This document shows positions 34,965 through 47,102 of a stretch of 64,000 nucleotides of DNA, piece after piece. Location of the stretch: assembly GCA_025266875.1 (NCBI GenBank), contig JALLLT010000019.1, positions 1-64,000 on the forward strand. Direction: 5' to 3'. The stretch is from Fennellomyces sp. T-0311 (taxonomy: Eukaryota; Mucoromycota; Mucoromycetes; Mucorales; Lichtheimiaceae). Numbering within the stretch: the first letter of the stretch is position 1; each line of letters starts with the position of its first letter. The notes beneath the pieces are model-generated. The model was not told where the DNA came from. It ran no database searches and saw only the letters and a program-made list of their open reading frames with translations. The position numbers and the translations under genes are program-made.

Positions 34965-37612
34965 TTAAGCCTTGAGCGACTTTCTGGCATTGTTAATGCT
35001 CAAAGCTGCTCGCTGCTCGGTATGCTTAACCAAAGCCTTGTCGCCTGCATCCAAAGCATCCGCGATGGCAGGGAATACTTGAGAAGAATAGCCGGTCCAT
35101 AAACCAGGGGCATACACAACGTGCTTGAACCATGTGCGGTCCTTGATGCCTTCAGGGTCCAACAAACCGCGCTCGAAATACGTCAAACGTTCGTTGGCTT
35201 TGGCTACGTGTTTGGCGAGACGGGACGGGAGATCAGCAAGACTTTCGAATCCCTGAACCTTCGCTTCGAGACGAACAAGGTTCTTTTCGAATCGGTTGGC
35301 AACTTTGGATAACTTGTGGATGGCTTTGGTAAGCACAGGGAATAGTCCCTTGCTCTTGGATGATGAAGCGTATGCATCGAGTCGCGTCACGTATTCAGAT
35401 AGTGCATCAGCGTAGTCTCCAGGGTGCAATGGAATGATTGGGCTGTCGGCCAGGCGCAATGTTAATAAACCCCAGATTCTGACCATGGTTTGATGTGTAT
35501 AGAATCCTGGATCTCCAAACTTTTCCATCCAGTGAAAACTGTTTTTTTTTTTTTTTTCGTCTCGTTAGCATGCAAAGGTATATAATCGTGTTGCACGCAT
35601 ACCTGTCATAGTTGCTATGGTAGACACCGTAGTCGCCATTGAAATCCATGCTGATACTGGCAATGCCAAGATGATCCAAGAAAGGTACAAAATCTGAGCC
35701 AGATCCAAGTTGGCCGATGTATGGCTTGGTTGAAGGAGCGATTGTGCGGTTGGTATGCTCGGCCCAGCCTTCGTACACGGTTCTGTTGGTGCGAGGATCG
35801 ACAACGTTGCTGGTCACTTCGTAAAGAAGCTTGTTCAACGAAGGTGATGCTTCTGCGCCAAAGTGTGGACCCGATACAGCAACATCCACATTGATATACG
35901 CAAGACCCTCTTTGCTGAGCCATTCCTTATGATCCTCGACCCATTCAACACTTCCAACAAGACCGTATTCCTCAGCATCCCAAGACGCCAAGACAATGGT
36001 ACGTGATGGTCTCCATCCGGTCTTTAACAGTTTACCGAATGATGCAGCAAGCTCCAGCTAATTTTTGCAGAGTATAAGTCGGCGGATCGTGTAGCACATA
36101 CTTACACACTTACCAATGATGCAGAACCAGACGATGGGTCGACAGCACCATAGACCCAGGCGTCTCGATGGTTACCTGAATAATATATAAACACATTAAC
36201 CAAAACTTGTTTTGTTGTCGCAGATCAGCTTTACCCAAAACAATAGCCTTCTCAGGTTCCTTGGTGCCTTTGATTACGCCAATTACATCCCAGATCGGAG
36301 TGATCTTGTAGTCAACGATATTGACAAGTTCAACATCACCTTCGGTAGGTCCACTGTAGTAGTCAACTTCTTTCGATCCGCCGGCCCAGTCATGTTCGCC
36401 ACGGACACCACGGCCTTGCGTCGCCTTGAGAAGCGGCAAAGCATCGCGGTACGAAAGTGGCAAAGAGGGAATTTTGGCCAAGCCAGGCGAGTCTTCGGGC
36501 TTAATACGGGGTGCATCCTTGGTGGATGCCCAACCAGGAGTGGTAGGATCACCAGCAATCAGCGACAAGTACTCAACTGATCCACGCTGGACCGAGCTAG
36601 GGGAGCGCCAGGGACCTTCGGGGTACGCTTCCGGTGGATTGGTGAAGGGATAGCCTTCTTTGTTCAAGGGTCCATCATCGATGGGATCCGAATAAACGAG
36701 GGCACCAGCACAGCCATAGACTTCAGCAGCACGCACTTTGAGACCACGGAACGAGCCACCGTAACGTACGAGGGCGATGGTTCCGGTCAAGTTAACGCCT
36801 TGATCGACCAAATATTGAAAATCCTCCAAGCGACCATAGTTCGCATACACAACAGGGCCCGTGACACTTCCATTTTTAGAGTAGCCTAAATGCAAAAAAG
36901 AAATATTCTGTCATTCTGCTTGTGCTTTTTTTGTTTGTTATAAAACAAAATACCATGAAACGTGGGAACAACATCAGGATTCTTGCTCGTCTCATCTTCA
37001 TCCACGACATCTTCTCGAAGCTCAGCCTCGTAGCGGAACTCTTCAGGACCAGACACCAATGCAAGTCGTCGTTCCACAGGATAGTTCAATAAAATGTGGT
37101 ACGTGTCAATACGCGTGTCCTCAATGCCGAGTTCGATTAACTTCTCCTTTGTCCACTCGGCCTGACGCTTATCAGACTCGGTGCCTGCCAGATGAGCTTC
37201 GGACGTATATGCTTTGAGGTATTCGCGAATGCTATCATTGGAAGGGAGGTCAAGGAAGAGCTTTTCGGTTGCAGTGAGAACGTGTTCCACTGGTTCTATT
37301 GCATTCTCTTGAGTTAATAAAACTCAAAACCATAATCTTAGTTTATTTACCAGGATCAGCCTCATCAAGCCAATACACAAGTCCCCCGCCGAGGATGAGA
37401 GCGATCAAAATGGCACCAACCACCAAAAGAATGACTTTGGCTTGAGACCTTTTCGGAGGTTCAAGCGTCATTCGTTTGCGATCAAGCAACGGTGCGCTTT
37501 CGTTTGCATGTGTGGCGTTATCCCACCATTGTCGCGCTTTATCCAATGGTGATGGGCTGCTGTTTGCAGGACCAGGTTCATCCTGTGGCAGTTGTGTGTA
37601 GCTTCCCGCCAT
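34965..37612 (-). CDS. M28 glutamate carboxypeptidase II-like membrane protein
   Basis: Six exons (37612-37351, 37295-36954, 36885-36235, 36175-36114, 36057-35603, 35538-34965) give 781 residues, close to human GCPII/NAALADase (750). The N-terminal tail is followed by one transmembrane helix (VILLVVGAILIALILGGGLVY, ~60-81), so it is a type II membrane protein. Next come a protease-associated domain (GTIALVRYGGSFRG) and the M28 peptidase with all zinc-binding elements: NHRDAWVYGAVDPSSG, WDAEEYGL, YINVD and YGVYHSNYD. The C-terminal helical part is the transferrin-receptor-like dimerisation domain. Fungal relatives include the vacuolar sorting protein VPS70. Likely a vacuolar or cell-surface aminopeptidase or carboxypeptidase; the substrate is not known. 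Active-site residues are intact. Confidence 0.92.
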
Positions 37613-38055
37613 AGCAACGAAACGTAGAAAGAAACACACAAAAAAGCCCGTCATTTCGGCTCGAACTTTTTTTTTATTTTATGCGGAGATTATTTTAATC
37701 GATCGGCCGAGCGGTCGGTGATGGCTTTTTTCAACAATGCAAAAGTTTAGCCTATCAGCAATAATTACTTATCGTTTTCCATGGGAGCAAGGTTTCTGCT
37801 TATTCAACTGGTCATACACACCAAATACATATATCCTTTGACACCTCAGACATTTTAAGCGTGAAAAGTTGTAAATATTCGGTCAAAACGCGCCATAAAC
37901 CAGATTGATTACGGGATGGGAACCTTGTCCTGCTGTATATGCAATTTATAGCCATTTTTGAAAACAGTGCCCAAAATTATCAGATAAAGTTTAAGCGCGC
38001 TTATAAAGATTTTAAGATTATGTCCCGGTAGATCACAAACAGCAGGGTTTTTTTT
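37613..38055. other. Promoter gap of the M28 gene and 3' region of its neighbour
   Basis: No gene. It contains the upstream region of the minus-strand M28 gene. I see no clear TATA box. Confidence 0.5.
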
Positions 38056-39623
38056 TTAATCATCACCTTCCGATATGTCCATATCATCGTCCGATATGTC
38101 CATGTCAATCTCTCCTTCTTCCAGTTCTGAGGCGTTAGACAGCTTTGGTGGGTTGGATGACGGCGGTGGCGGTAATTCAGTTTTTGTTGGGTTGCTATGT
38201 ACAGGTGGTGGATAGCCATTGTAAGGGTATGTGGGATAGTAACTATCGTAGTAATAATAGGATGAAGGGGGAGGGGGAGGAGGTAGCTGCGGTGGTGGTG
38301 CTGTGGGAATACTGGCGGGCCGAGATGGGTTACTCGTCCCTTGTTGTTCGGCCGGTTGCACTGCATAGTAATATGCCGGTGCGTAGGTATAGTTAAGGTG
38401 TGGGGTTGCTTTGGTCGTGTGAGAACGACTTCGTAACTCGTTCCTCCAATCCAGGTTCGGATAATGCACCAGTTTGACGCGTTCATTGGTGCCCACCCGA
38501 ACTGACCCAGCGTTTTCGTCGTCTTCATCGTCGTCTTCATACAATGCGTTGTCGTCGTAAACCTTCAAATCGGGCACATTGTCGTAGAGCACCTCCTCGG
38601 ACCAGGCGGTTGGGTTTTTCCATCGTGATAACAGAACGTCTGTAATGTGGTCAGTTATTGGATTGTCATGGAAACACTGTCGCTTATTTGCCTTTCTCTT
38701 TGGGGGTGCCCCAGAACCCTGGTGGATAGCCGTGCTGGCGCATCTTGAGATAGTATGGGGGGTCGCTGTGCCTGCTGTTCATGCCGAGCGCGTCTTGCAA
38801 TTTCAATGACAGCCGTCCTGGATAAAGTTCAGCTACCTCGTTCTTGAGCGCGAGCTCGACAAAGAAACGGCCGGTGTTCACGGGGCCACTTGACTTTTTC
38901 TTCATCTTTTCACGATAGTATTTGATCATTTCGTCGTCGCGTGGCTCGGAACATGCCGCGTAGCTGTGATCTTCGCTGCCACAATTCCAACATACATTGA
39001 GACTTTCCCTGATGTATTATTACGTTAGATAAACAATAAGCAAAACAAAACCGAATGCATTTTTACCTCGCACGTGGATCACCTAATGCATCAATCTCGA
39101 GTTTGGCGTAAGGCGGGACTTCCATCCGCGGACGGTCTTCGCGTACGTGTTTGTTCAACTCTTCAAAGTCATTGTAGAACTTTCCATCGTCGTAAAAGAT
39201 GGGGGCGGCAACGGATGGCGATACATAGGAAGGCGTGTAGGGACGAAAGAATTTCGACTTTTTATGCACGACTGTCGCAGTAGCAGGCTTTGTAACCTGG
39301 TGGTCCTCTGCTACGTGGCCGTACGGATCGGTTTCGTGTGCGTTGTTAAGTTCAGACTCGTCATGTCGCGCTATCCGGATCTTCGTTCGATCGATACTCA
39401 GTTGCAGACGATCGGGTTCTTTGTCGGCGCAATACTCAATGTAGCTGACAGGAATGTCTTGGAGTTGCGCAATCATGCTGTGTACAAGTGTCACGGGCAT
39501 ATACCCGCGATCGGATGCGCTAACAAGTTGTACGAAAAAACGATCGCCGTACAGCTCGGGGTTCTGCAGGGCATCAGTAATGATCGCAATGACATTGTCT
39601 CGTATTTCTTGGGAGGCAAGCAT
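38056..39623 (-). CDS. La-type HTH + CCHC zinc knuckle + PSP domain protein
   Basis: Three exons (39623-39067, 39008-38692, 38639-38056) give 485 residues. The N-terminus resembles a La/LARP winged-helix domain (IITDALQNPELYGDRFFVQL, GYMPVTLVHSMIAQLQDI). Exon 2 opens with a zinc knuckle, CWNCGSEDHSYAAC (~188-201), followed by a PSP-type region (ELYPGRLSLKLQDALGM, MRQHGYPPGFWG). This is the knuckle-plus-PSP order of ZCCHC8, the scaffold of the nuclear exosome-targeting complex. The C-terminus has an acidic stretch, a Pro/Tyr-rich part and EEGEIDMDISDDD. Nuclear RNA-processing or decay is inferred. The second intron starts GCAAAT (GC-AG); only that junction restores KEKDVLLSRW. The ATG at 39623 is the first in frame. 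Divergent from the carrier gene with 286 bp between starts. Confidence 0.7.
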
Positions 39624-39909
39624 ATTAAAAGAACACAGGCGTAAAAGGTATTGCCGAAAGCGACGGGATTCCAAAGTTAAGCTAGGCTAGTTCGACTTTT
39701 GTAGACCCTGTCTGGTTGTATCTTCATTTGCAATCCCACTCCAAACGACATCACTACCGCTGCATTGTGTCGATGCAAAAATAGAATATGACTTCGGAAA
39801 ATCTCAGGTTCGACATTGCAAACCACTCGAGCATTTCCCCTGAAAGCTAATAACCAAATCGTGCACTGTAGTAGAAGCGAATCGCTGCTTGATATCCGAC
39901 AAGCTGTTA

Positions 39910-40998
39910 ATGTCGATCCACGTTCGTCGGTTTGGTGGGATATGGTCGTCGGTTTGTGTTGCAGCCTCGTTCTATTGAACTTATAGACTGACGATATCGT
40001 AGCAAACAGGACAGCGCTGGCCGCTTCCTGTGCTGCAGTGACATCGGTTCTTTCTGGGTTTCCGGTGAGTTGGATAAAGGGCGACCGATAAAAGAGTATG
40101 ACTAACACGGCCGATGCAGTTCGACTCGGTAAAGACCCGGATGCAAACCCATCACTACAATTCCTTGTTGGACTGTGTAAAGATAACGTACAAGGAAGAA
40201 GGCGCTCGGGGGTTCTTTCGCGGCATGATTCCACCGCTCATCACCGTGAGTGCCATAAAATCAGGTACGAAAAAAAAGCAGCGCATTTGGATTATGATTC
40301 GATTCCTAAATTTGGACCTTGCGTGACCAGTGGCATTCACCGTCTACGAAGGCACCAAGCATCGGTTACGACACTATCCAGGTTTGGAAGGCGACACATT
40401 AGGCTCGTTGACAGCATTGGCTTCCATAAGTGGTGCCGCCAGCGGTGCGTTCATTGCGGTGTTGAGTTGCCCGCTCGAATTGGTCAAGATTCAACGACAG
40501 CTCGAGCAGATGATTGCCAAGGAAAAGAGTTTAGAGGCACCCAAATCATCAAGTTGGAACGCAGCACGACAGATCGTCAGGAGGAAAGGAGTGTTTGGGC
40601 TATGGAGTGGACTGCGTTGTCATACCATCCGGGAAACCATGGGTACATCCATCTACTTTGGTACCTATGAAACGGCCAAGCGAGTATTGAACGGAGGTCA
40701 GCAAACGCCTGCCAGTCCAATGACGCATTTCATGGCAGGAGGCATGTGCGGCGTGCTGAGTTGGCTCGTGGTGTTTCCGGTGGACCTTGTCAAGTCGCGA
40801 CTGCAAAAGGAGGTCATGATGACCGAACCAAAATACAAGTCGATCCGTGCGTGCGCGACGGATGTTGTACGACGCGATGGTGTCCGTGGTCTCTATCGCG
40901 GGTTAAACGTCACCTTACTGCGTGCATTCCCTATCCATTCCCTCCAGTTCCTGGTCTTAGAATACGTATACAGCTTAATCCCTCCTCGGGCAACTTAA
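39910..40998 (+). CDS. Mitochondrial carrier (SLC25) family protein
   Basis: Four exons (39910-39921, 39987-40064, 40120-40264, 40331-40998) give exactly 300 residues, the standard carrier size. Three repeat signatures are present: FPFDSVKTRMQ, SCPLELVKIQRQL and VFPVDLVKSRLQ. Each is followed by the G-x-x-x-x-G type second half (ARGFFRGMIPPL, VFGLWSGLRCH, VRGLYRGLNVT). It should be an inner mitochondrial membrane transporter with six helices. The substrate cannot be assigned from sequence by eye. The tiny first exon (ATG TCG ATC CAC) is the least certain part: it ends at GTTCGT, a weak donor, but keeps the frame and no other ATG does so as well. Confidence 0.87.
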
Positions 40999-41423
40999 AA
41001 AAGTAACCTATAATCGTTTTTGGATAAAATCACTCTCCATGCCAAGATATGCACAAGGTTGCTTAGCAACTGTTCCCAAGTGACACAATAGAAGGCGACG
41101 TGGCATCATCTGCTCACAGAAACGAGAATCCAAGCACTGAGTAAACCTTCTGACAAATCTGGAATATGATTCGTATTGACGTCGATGCTTTCAGCAATAA
41201 AAAATTATATTCGGCCGCCGGGTTTTTTTCATAGGTTCTCAGCAGAATTTCGGCGATCATGAGAACACGTAGTCCCGCCCTGCGAATATTCCTTGCTTTC
41301 CCTTCCTGATAAGCTAATGGTTTTTTTAATGGTTCCAAAGAAAAAAGAATAATTACAAATGACGGTTAAGATATATTAAGAGGAAATATGGTTATCGTCG
41401 TATAAAGAGAGAGAGGAGAAGGT
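40999..41423. other. Gap between convergent carrier and WW-protein genes
   Basis: 3' regions of two convergent genes. No further feature recognised. Confidence 0.55.
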
Positions 41424-42110
41424 TTAAAAGTCGCCGCAGTCGCCGCAGTCATCATCCATGATGGCATCTGCAGCCATATAACCAAGCATACCGGCGCCAA
41501 GACCAACTGCAGCTGCACCTGCCATGCCCATGCCACCGCCGCCACCACGATGTTGATTGGCCATGACCATTTGTGGCTGCTGGCCGTAAGGCTGTCCGTA
41601 AGGTTGGCCGTAAGGTTGGCCGTAAGGTTGACCGTAAGGCTGGCCATAAGGCTGACCATAAGGCTGTTGTCCGTAAGGCTGTCCGTAAGGCTGTCCGTAA
41701 GGCTGTTGTCCGTAGGGCTGTTGTCCGTAGGGCTGCTGGCCATATCCCTGGGGGGCACCAAAACCACGGTTCTGGGGTGCTGGGGCACCAAGCGGTCTAT
41801 CAACCGGATGTTCCCATTGTCGATGAGCCTGGGGTGTGTAGACGTAAAACCAACGCTGCGATGACGGATCGAACTGTGTGATCCAACCCTCGCCTAACTG
41901 TCGAGAATCAGGGTTTTGTGGCTCTGAAGGCGGCGGAGGGGGTGCGTATTGTTGCTGAACGGGAGCAGCCTTCTCGGCAGCGGGCGGAGCGGGCGACGCA
42001 TGTTGCTGGGGAGGAGCAGGCGAGCCGCTTGCTTGCGTGTATGGTGGTGGAGCCTCCTGGTAAGGTGCGGGCGTGCTTGAGGTCGAAGAGCGTTTGGAAA
42101 ATAAACCCAT
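41424..42110 (-). CDS. WW-domain protein with PYGQ repeats
   Basis: A single exon of 228 residues from the ATG at 42110, placed there because a TATA box lies 44-50 bp upstream and the next in-frame start would lie on it. Order: Pro/Ser/Ala-rich N-terminus, one WW domain ([20 protein letters not shown]...WEHP, with both Trp residues and the Pro), then ~13 units of YGQP/YGQQP (41586-41745), a Gly/Met/Ala-rich segment and the C-terminus [12 protein letters not shown] domains bind Pro-rich ligands. The PYGQ run is prion-like low-complexity sequence also seen in small fungal stress or cell-surface proteins. The function is unknown. Confidence 0.8.
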   Translation of the reverse strand: MGLFSKRSSTSSTPAPYQEAPPPYTQASGSPAPPQQHASPAPPAAEKAAPVQQQYAPPPPPSEPQNPDSRQLGEGWITQFDPSSQRWFYVYTPQAHRQWEHPVDRPLGAPAPQNRGFGAPQGYGQQPYGQQPYGQQPYGQPYGQPYGQQPYGQPYGQPYGQPYGQPYGQPYGQPYGQQPQMVMANQHRGGGGGMGMAGAAAVGLGAGMLGYMAADAIMDDDCGDCGDF

Positions 42111-42153
42111 TGGGAAAGGAGGTGCAAAAGAAGGTTGATTTGTTCCACGCACT

Positions 42154-42160
42154 TTTTATA
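42154..42160 (-). promoter_or_regulatory. TATA box of the WW-domain gene
   Basis: Minus-strand TATAAAA (within GGTATAAAAAGTGC) 44-50 bp upstream of the chosen start codon. Confidence 0.6.
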
Positions 42161-42509
42161 CCGCACGCCTACAGCTCGGGATTGGAAATGTTTCACTGCC
42201 TGTGCGCTGGAAGGAACTACTGGTTTCTGGCTTTACCATTCGTCATACTTTTTGAATGGACAGCGAATTTTTTTTATTATGCAATGCTAAACGTACAATG
42301 TAAATGAACGGGAATGCTGGGAAATCGATATATGCAATTGTAAAATGAAACATGTCGAGCGTAAGGGGAATCAATCGGTGTGATGTCTTCTCGATCGACA
42401 ACAGACTCTGACCACAAACTGCAGTCCATAAAGTATTCGTCGACAAATGGCACGTGCGAACTCTGGGTGGGCATCGACTATTCTATCCTTTCTAATTGCG
42501 TGATGGCTG

Positions 42510-43661
42510 TCAACAAGCAACAACATACAAGCCTATACAAAGAATCGGATCTGATAAGCCAGAACGAACCGAAACGAATCCAAAGCGCAAACAACAACAT
42601 ACACAAACCGTCATCAGCACACCGAACCCGCAGCTAGCTGAAACCATAAACATGATACATTCTTGATAGAGGACGGCCTGACGAACAGGCATCCCTGCTA
42701 AGATCTGGCCCGTCATCATACCCGGGATGTTGATCATTCCCATGACACTGAGCTGGGTAAGTGCTGGCAACATGGACACACGGATGGCTTGCAGAGCCAA
42801 CGTCTTTACCGCTTCGATTCTCGAGGCGCCGAACGATAAGCGGGTTTCTATAATGGGCGCGTGGATGCTGTGTGTTTTTGTTGAATCAGCGTGTCAATAA
42901 AAAATGTAACAAATAAACCGACTTACTTTATTGATTCGACACAAACACCCGTCGCCATAGCAACGCTTCCCATTGAGTTGCCCAGAAGCATTCCCATGAC
43001 TGGAATAAATGTCGCAGGCGTCCAGAACGGCGTTTCACTTAACGCCAACGACACGCCGAGGAAACATACCACACCATTGCTGATCAACAGAATGACAAAG
43101 ATGATCGGGAACTTTTTAAACAACAATCAAGTCAGTTGACACCATCACACGATAAGGTAAAAAAAAATAATACTCACCAACCCTTTAAGTGTTTTTCGTG
43201 TTCGATGGTAAACCGTCTCGTACGATCCGAGAAGAACCAAACCCGCTGAAACGTAGGCGCATTGATTAATTGCGAGGCCTTACGTACCTGGATTGTCCAC
43301 GTACCTGAAATCAGCATCACTGGTTTGGCATTATTGACATGTAGCACATCATCGAGAACGAGGCCCTGAATGGTTTATCAGTTTCAGAGCGGAATGAGAT
43401 TATTGATGGGAACGCACCATTAACGTAAGCTGCAATACACATCGTATACTCGATATAATGAGCGGAAACCCTAATCGTACACCGACGACATGGCTGATAT
43501 ATGCTAAAGGAAAGGGCAAGTTAGTTGCTGAAACGACAGAAAACTGGCGGATATGGGGCATCAAGGAAGGAGAAAGACAAGCTACCTGTAAATAAAACAA
43601 AGAGAGATGCACCAAATACATTGGACCAGTCTAATGATACCTGCGACAGACCTCCATCCAT
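42510..43661 (-). CDS. FetB/UPF0014-family membrane protein
   Basis: Six exons (43661-43586, 43503-43418, 43365-43305, 43245-43178, 43111-42927, 42867-42510) keep one frame and give 277 residues. The N-terminus LDWSNVFGASLFVLFTAYIS, then FVILLISNGVVCFLG, PATFIPVMGMLLGNSMGSVA, RLSFGASRIEAVKTLALQA, MGMINIPGMMTGQILAG and AVLYQECIMFMVSASC follow the UPF0014/YbbM (FetB) pattern over its full length. In bacteria FetB is the membrane part of the FetAB ABC transporter linked to iron export. Fungal homologues lack an adjacent ATPase gene, as here. The last ~30 residues (VCVCCCLRFGFV...) are unusual and may reflect a missed final intron. It is a polytopic membrane protein with metal transport suspected. 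Confidence 0.8.
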
Positions 43662-44096
43662 GGCCTTCTTCCTTTTAAATGAGCAGAAATTTACAGGTGG
43701 AAGAAAGAAAAGAAGAACGTCGGATTTGCGAGCGGCTGGGTATAATTTTTGTACAAAACTGTTGAATGGTTGGATAACTCAAGCGCCAGGTTTCAAAAAA
43801 AATGAAAGCGCCGCTGATTGAATTTGGAGAGTGGCAAGTAGCCCGACATGCTCCGCGCCCTTCTTTGGTATTGCATAAAGATGCATTGCCCCTTTATAGA
43901 CCCCACATCAAACTTGGTCCGGTCCTTCCTCTGCTGCTGAGTGTGCTTTTTTCCTTTGGGGGGACTAGACGCCCCCCTCGTTTAGCGTCATCTCGCTGTG
44001 GCGAAGCATGGATTGGTCCCGCGGTAAACCGTGAACCCACAATAGAAACTCAGGAAACAAAAAATACCTAATGGATCGTGTTACAACAACCTTCTT

Positions 44097-46720
44097 TTAT
44101 TGTGCAATCAGTGCATTGGCAAGATTGAATGCCAAACTCTGTGATATCTTGATGACCACCTCGTCGTTCGACACCACTGTATCGGGACGAACGCGGTTAT
44201 AACATTTAGCAAATACATTTGCATGCAAGTCTTTGTTTTTTTGTGTGCTTTGCAGCCGCCGCATCAAATCGAGTGTCTCGTTTTCATTGAATATGACACT
44301 CTTGGAAACATCTAGTAAGAACATCTTCGTGAGCATTTTCTTAAAACATCATGCAAAGTGCTTTTACCTTCCAATATTGACAGACTGTCGATGAGCAAGA
44401 TGACTTGAAATTCTGCAGGGGCATCGATAGACGACAGCAATTGCTTTATGAGATCGGCGGCTTCACCCAATCGGCCTCCCTTAGATCCGGAAAAGAGATT
44501 AGGTTTTTTTTCTTCTCTAAGAAACCGAAACGTTTTATGCTTACGTGGAGAAGTGTTCGAAGGCGTTGGTATTGACTGAGGAATCGATAGTGCGTGCTTT
44601 TTTGTATGGCGTCTCTAGTATCATCAGTTTCTGCAATGACCTCCTCCAGTATGCCTGAGTGCAGTATCAGTTACAAAGCTGTTCGTGTGTTGCATAAATT
44701 TGTGCATACCACTGTCCAAATATTTCCTCAGTGCGGTGTCTGCCAGCTTGTCCAATGAAACAATGTCGCCTGCTCGCGCGTAGTTGATGGTTGCATCGCG
44801 CATTTGACCTTGCTCCTCGTATTTTTCTGCCAGCACCTGCAGAGAAAAAAAAAACAGTTAATCCCAGTACCCGGACTGGAGGAGAGTCTAAACCTTACTT
44901 TGCATAACATCTTTTTGAGCCCAGAAAAATGATACTTTTCGCAGCCTTCAAGCATGGCTTTCAAGGCATCAGTATCCGTCGTGGAATCTATCCGCTGCTT
45001 CAACAGCTAGAAATCGTGCTTTAGATTCATATGTTTCGCAAGCCAGCAACGTGTTACCTGTTTGGCCCAAAACTCACGGTTGGTACGACAACCAGAAACA
45101 TAGCCCACTGCCTCCTCCCACATGTTGAATTCATGCGCGACTGTGTTGGCGTATGCATTCATAATGTGATAGACTGGATTTATACATTCCTCGTGATCCG
45201 CGTCGCTGGATGCTGGCAAATCGCCGCTTGGCATAATGCCTGCGCTTATGAGCGCGTGGCCCATGTGGGTCTGCAGCCAGAGATCATCAAATGCACTAAA
45301 CACACCATCCCAATCGTGGAGCAACAGGGCATAACACGCAGCGACAACGTCATCTTCATCTGACAAAGATCGTTCGGCTATAGCTGGAATATCTTTGCGT
45401 GATCGGAACGGATCGGTATAGATTAACAATCCCACAAAGCTTTCGAGGAACGTGCCGGCTTTGCTGATTACTTTTTCGTCGCCACACAAAATCTTTAGCA
45501 CAACGTTGATTTCCTTTCGTACGCGTCGGTCGCACGATGAGCAGTCAAACCGTTCTAGCTCATCCGCCATTTGTCTTCTGAAAACTGCCCACTTGTACCA
45601 TGCGGCCTGTGTCGTTGAACTGCTGCTTGATCCAGCAGGAAGGGGCGGCATGGTCTCTGCAACACGGATGACTTTGTGTAAACAGCCTTGGTTTTCCAAT
45701 GAAAGCGAGTCAACGCAGCCTTTGAGAATCTGTGTGGCTTCCTCTACGTTTCCACGCAGCAAGTTCCTTCAGCATACAATGTCAGCTTGGCACGGCAGCG
45801 AGTTTGTAGGTTTATACCTGCGCACATGCATCCAATCAACAGCGTCTCCAGACTCTTCCTGATCGTCGTCACCTGATCTGTTGCTGATATCATCACGATC
45901 GACAATCACTAGTTCTTCATCATCGCTATCGAAGCTGTTGTACCGTTGCAGATCTTTTGGTGATGACTCTTCTTCAAGCATTACCACTTTAGTCTCCACT
46001 GGACTGCACATGGAAATATAATCACATTACCTGATAGCGGATATAAATTGAGCCAGGTAACCAGGTCATTCACGACCACATCGTTATCGTTCTCAGAAAA
46101 ATTGAGGCGTTCGCACAGATCCCATATCCTCATCAACTTGTAGATATAGCTCTTTTCATCCTTATCACCACCATTCTAACGGCGTAAACCTCTATATATA
46201 AGCAATTCCTCAACTGCTTTGCAAGTATTTACTAACCTGGTTTAGCCAGTCAAAGTACTGCAATAAAAGGGTGTTGTATTCATGTGCGCAGCTTATGATC
46301 TCGGATTTCCTGCATCAACGCGCCATGATGAGCCAAGTTTCCCATCAACCGAATCATCTATCGCACATACCGGCCAGAACCGATGAACGGTGATGATGAA
46401 CCCATGTTGATTTGTTCGATGTTTGCGAAAATCTCATAAGCGTGCCGATAAAACTAACAATGACATCGGACATGAATATATGCATGATTTTCCTCTGCAC
46501 TTTGTACCTCTTGACGACTTGTTGGCGCGCCTTCTTTCAATTCAGAGAGCCGTCCAAATACCAAGGACAACTTTTACGAGATTAGCAACCGTTCGATGGA
46601 AAACAAAGTGTTGACATTACCTCGCCAGGGTCACTATCAGCAGCACTCTGCTGAAAGGAAATGAATGGTCAATACATGATCGACTCGACGCTTCTTTCGA
46701 CCTACTTTGCTTGTCGACAT
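44097..46720 (-). CDS. NUP85: Nuclear pore protein NUP85 (Nup75)
   Basis: About thirteen short exons, starting MSTSK (46720-46706), then QSAADSDPGE (46650-46621), SLVFGRLSELKEG (46570-46508) and YRHAYEIFANIEQIN (46453-46371). The large exon (45776-~45060) has LLRGNVEEATQIL, then ETMPPLP and FLESFVGLLIYTDP. Later exons have VLAEKYEEQGQMRDA and ISQSLAFNLANALI at the stop. The helical make-up, the LLRGN...A block and the MPPLP segment fit Nup85, a scaffold subunit of the Y-shaped (Nup84/Nup107) complex of the nuclear pore. One junction does not close: between the exon ending YPLS (46031) and the acidic exon starting at 46003 the apparent intron is only 27 nt and leaves a one-base offset. Either an unusual splice or a sequence error. 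Confidence 0.75.
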
Positions 46721-46867
46721 TCTTTTTTTGTTCTTGGCCTTGATCTCAATCAGTACTATTACTTTTGACACGTCCCATGACACGCCTGTACCTGATCCGC
46801 TTCCGATTCAGAAGAAGTTGCAGCCTATGCATTTCAATCAGCAACGCGCACGGATCTTTTGAGCGGT

Positions 46868-47102
46868 TTAATTTACTTGTGAATTGCTTTCTCGGGGCGA
46901 TCGTGGATATTGTTGACTGTCGTCTGTTCCGGAATCCGCGCTGCTCACTTTGGTCCAGTTTGCGGTGTCGTCTGAATGACCACTTTTCTCGACTTTTTCG
47001 TATTCTTCACTCGAAGGCGACGAGGAGCGATCGAACGATCCGACCGGATTTTGCTTTGAAGGAGGTACTGCGCGCGCTGCGTTCTTCTTTGATTTACCCA
47101 TT
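46868..47102 (-). CDS. Small basic-to-acidic hypothetical protein
   Basis: An open frame of 77 residues from the ATG at 47102: MGKSKKNAARAVPPSKQN, then a Ser/Asp/Glu-rich remainder. A plausible GTAAAT donor near 46874 would extend it with AATSSESEADQ before a stop at ~46,770, just upstream of the NUP85 start. No family is recognised. Composition suggests a disordered protein. Confidence 0.35.

Noticed and set aside
38001..38540. Long His/Thr/Pro-rich minus-strand frame
   Set aside because: Shadow of the Pro/Tyr-rich tail of the La/PSP protein in another frame.
43802..44071. 89-residue plus-strand frame between FetB-like and NUP85
   Set aside because: No motif, odd composition, and it covers the promoter of the minus-strand FetB-like gene.
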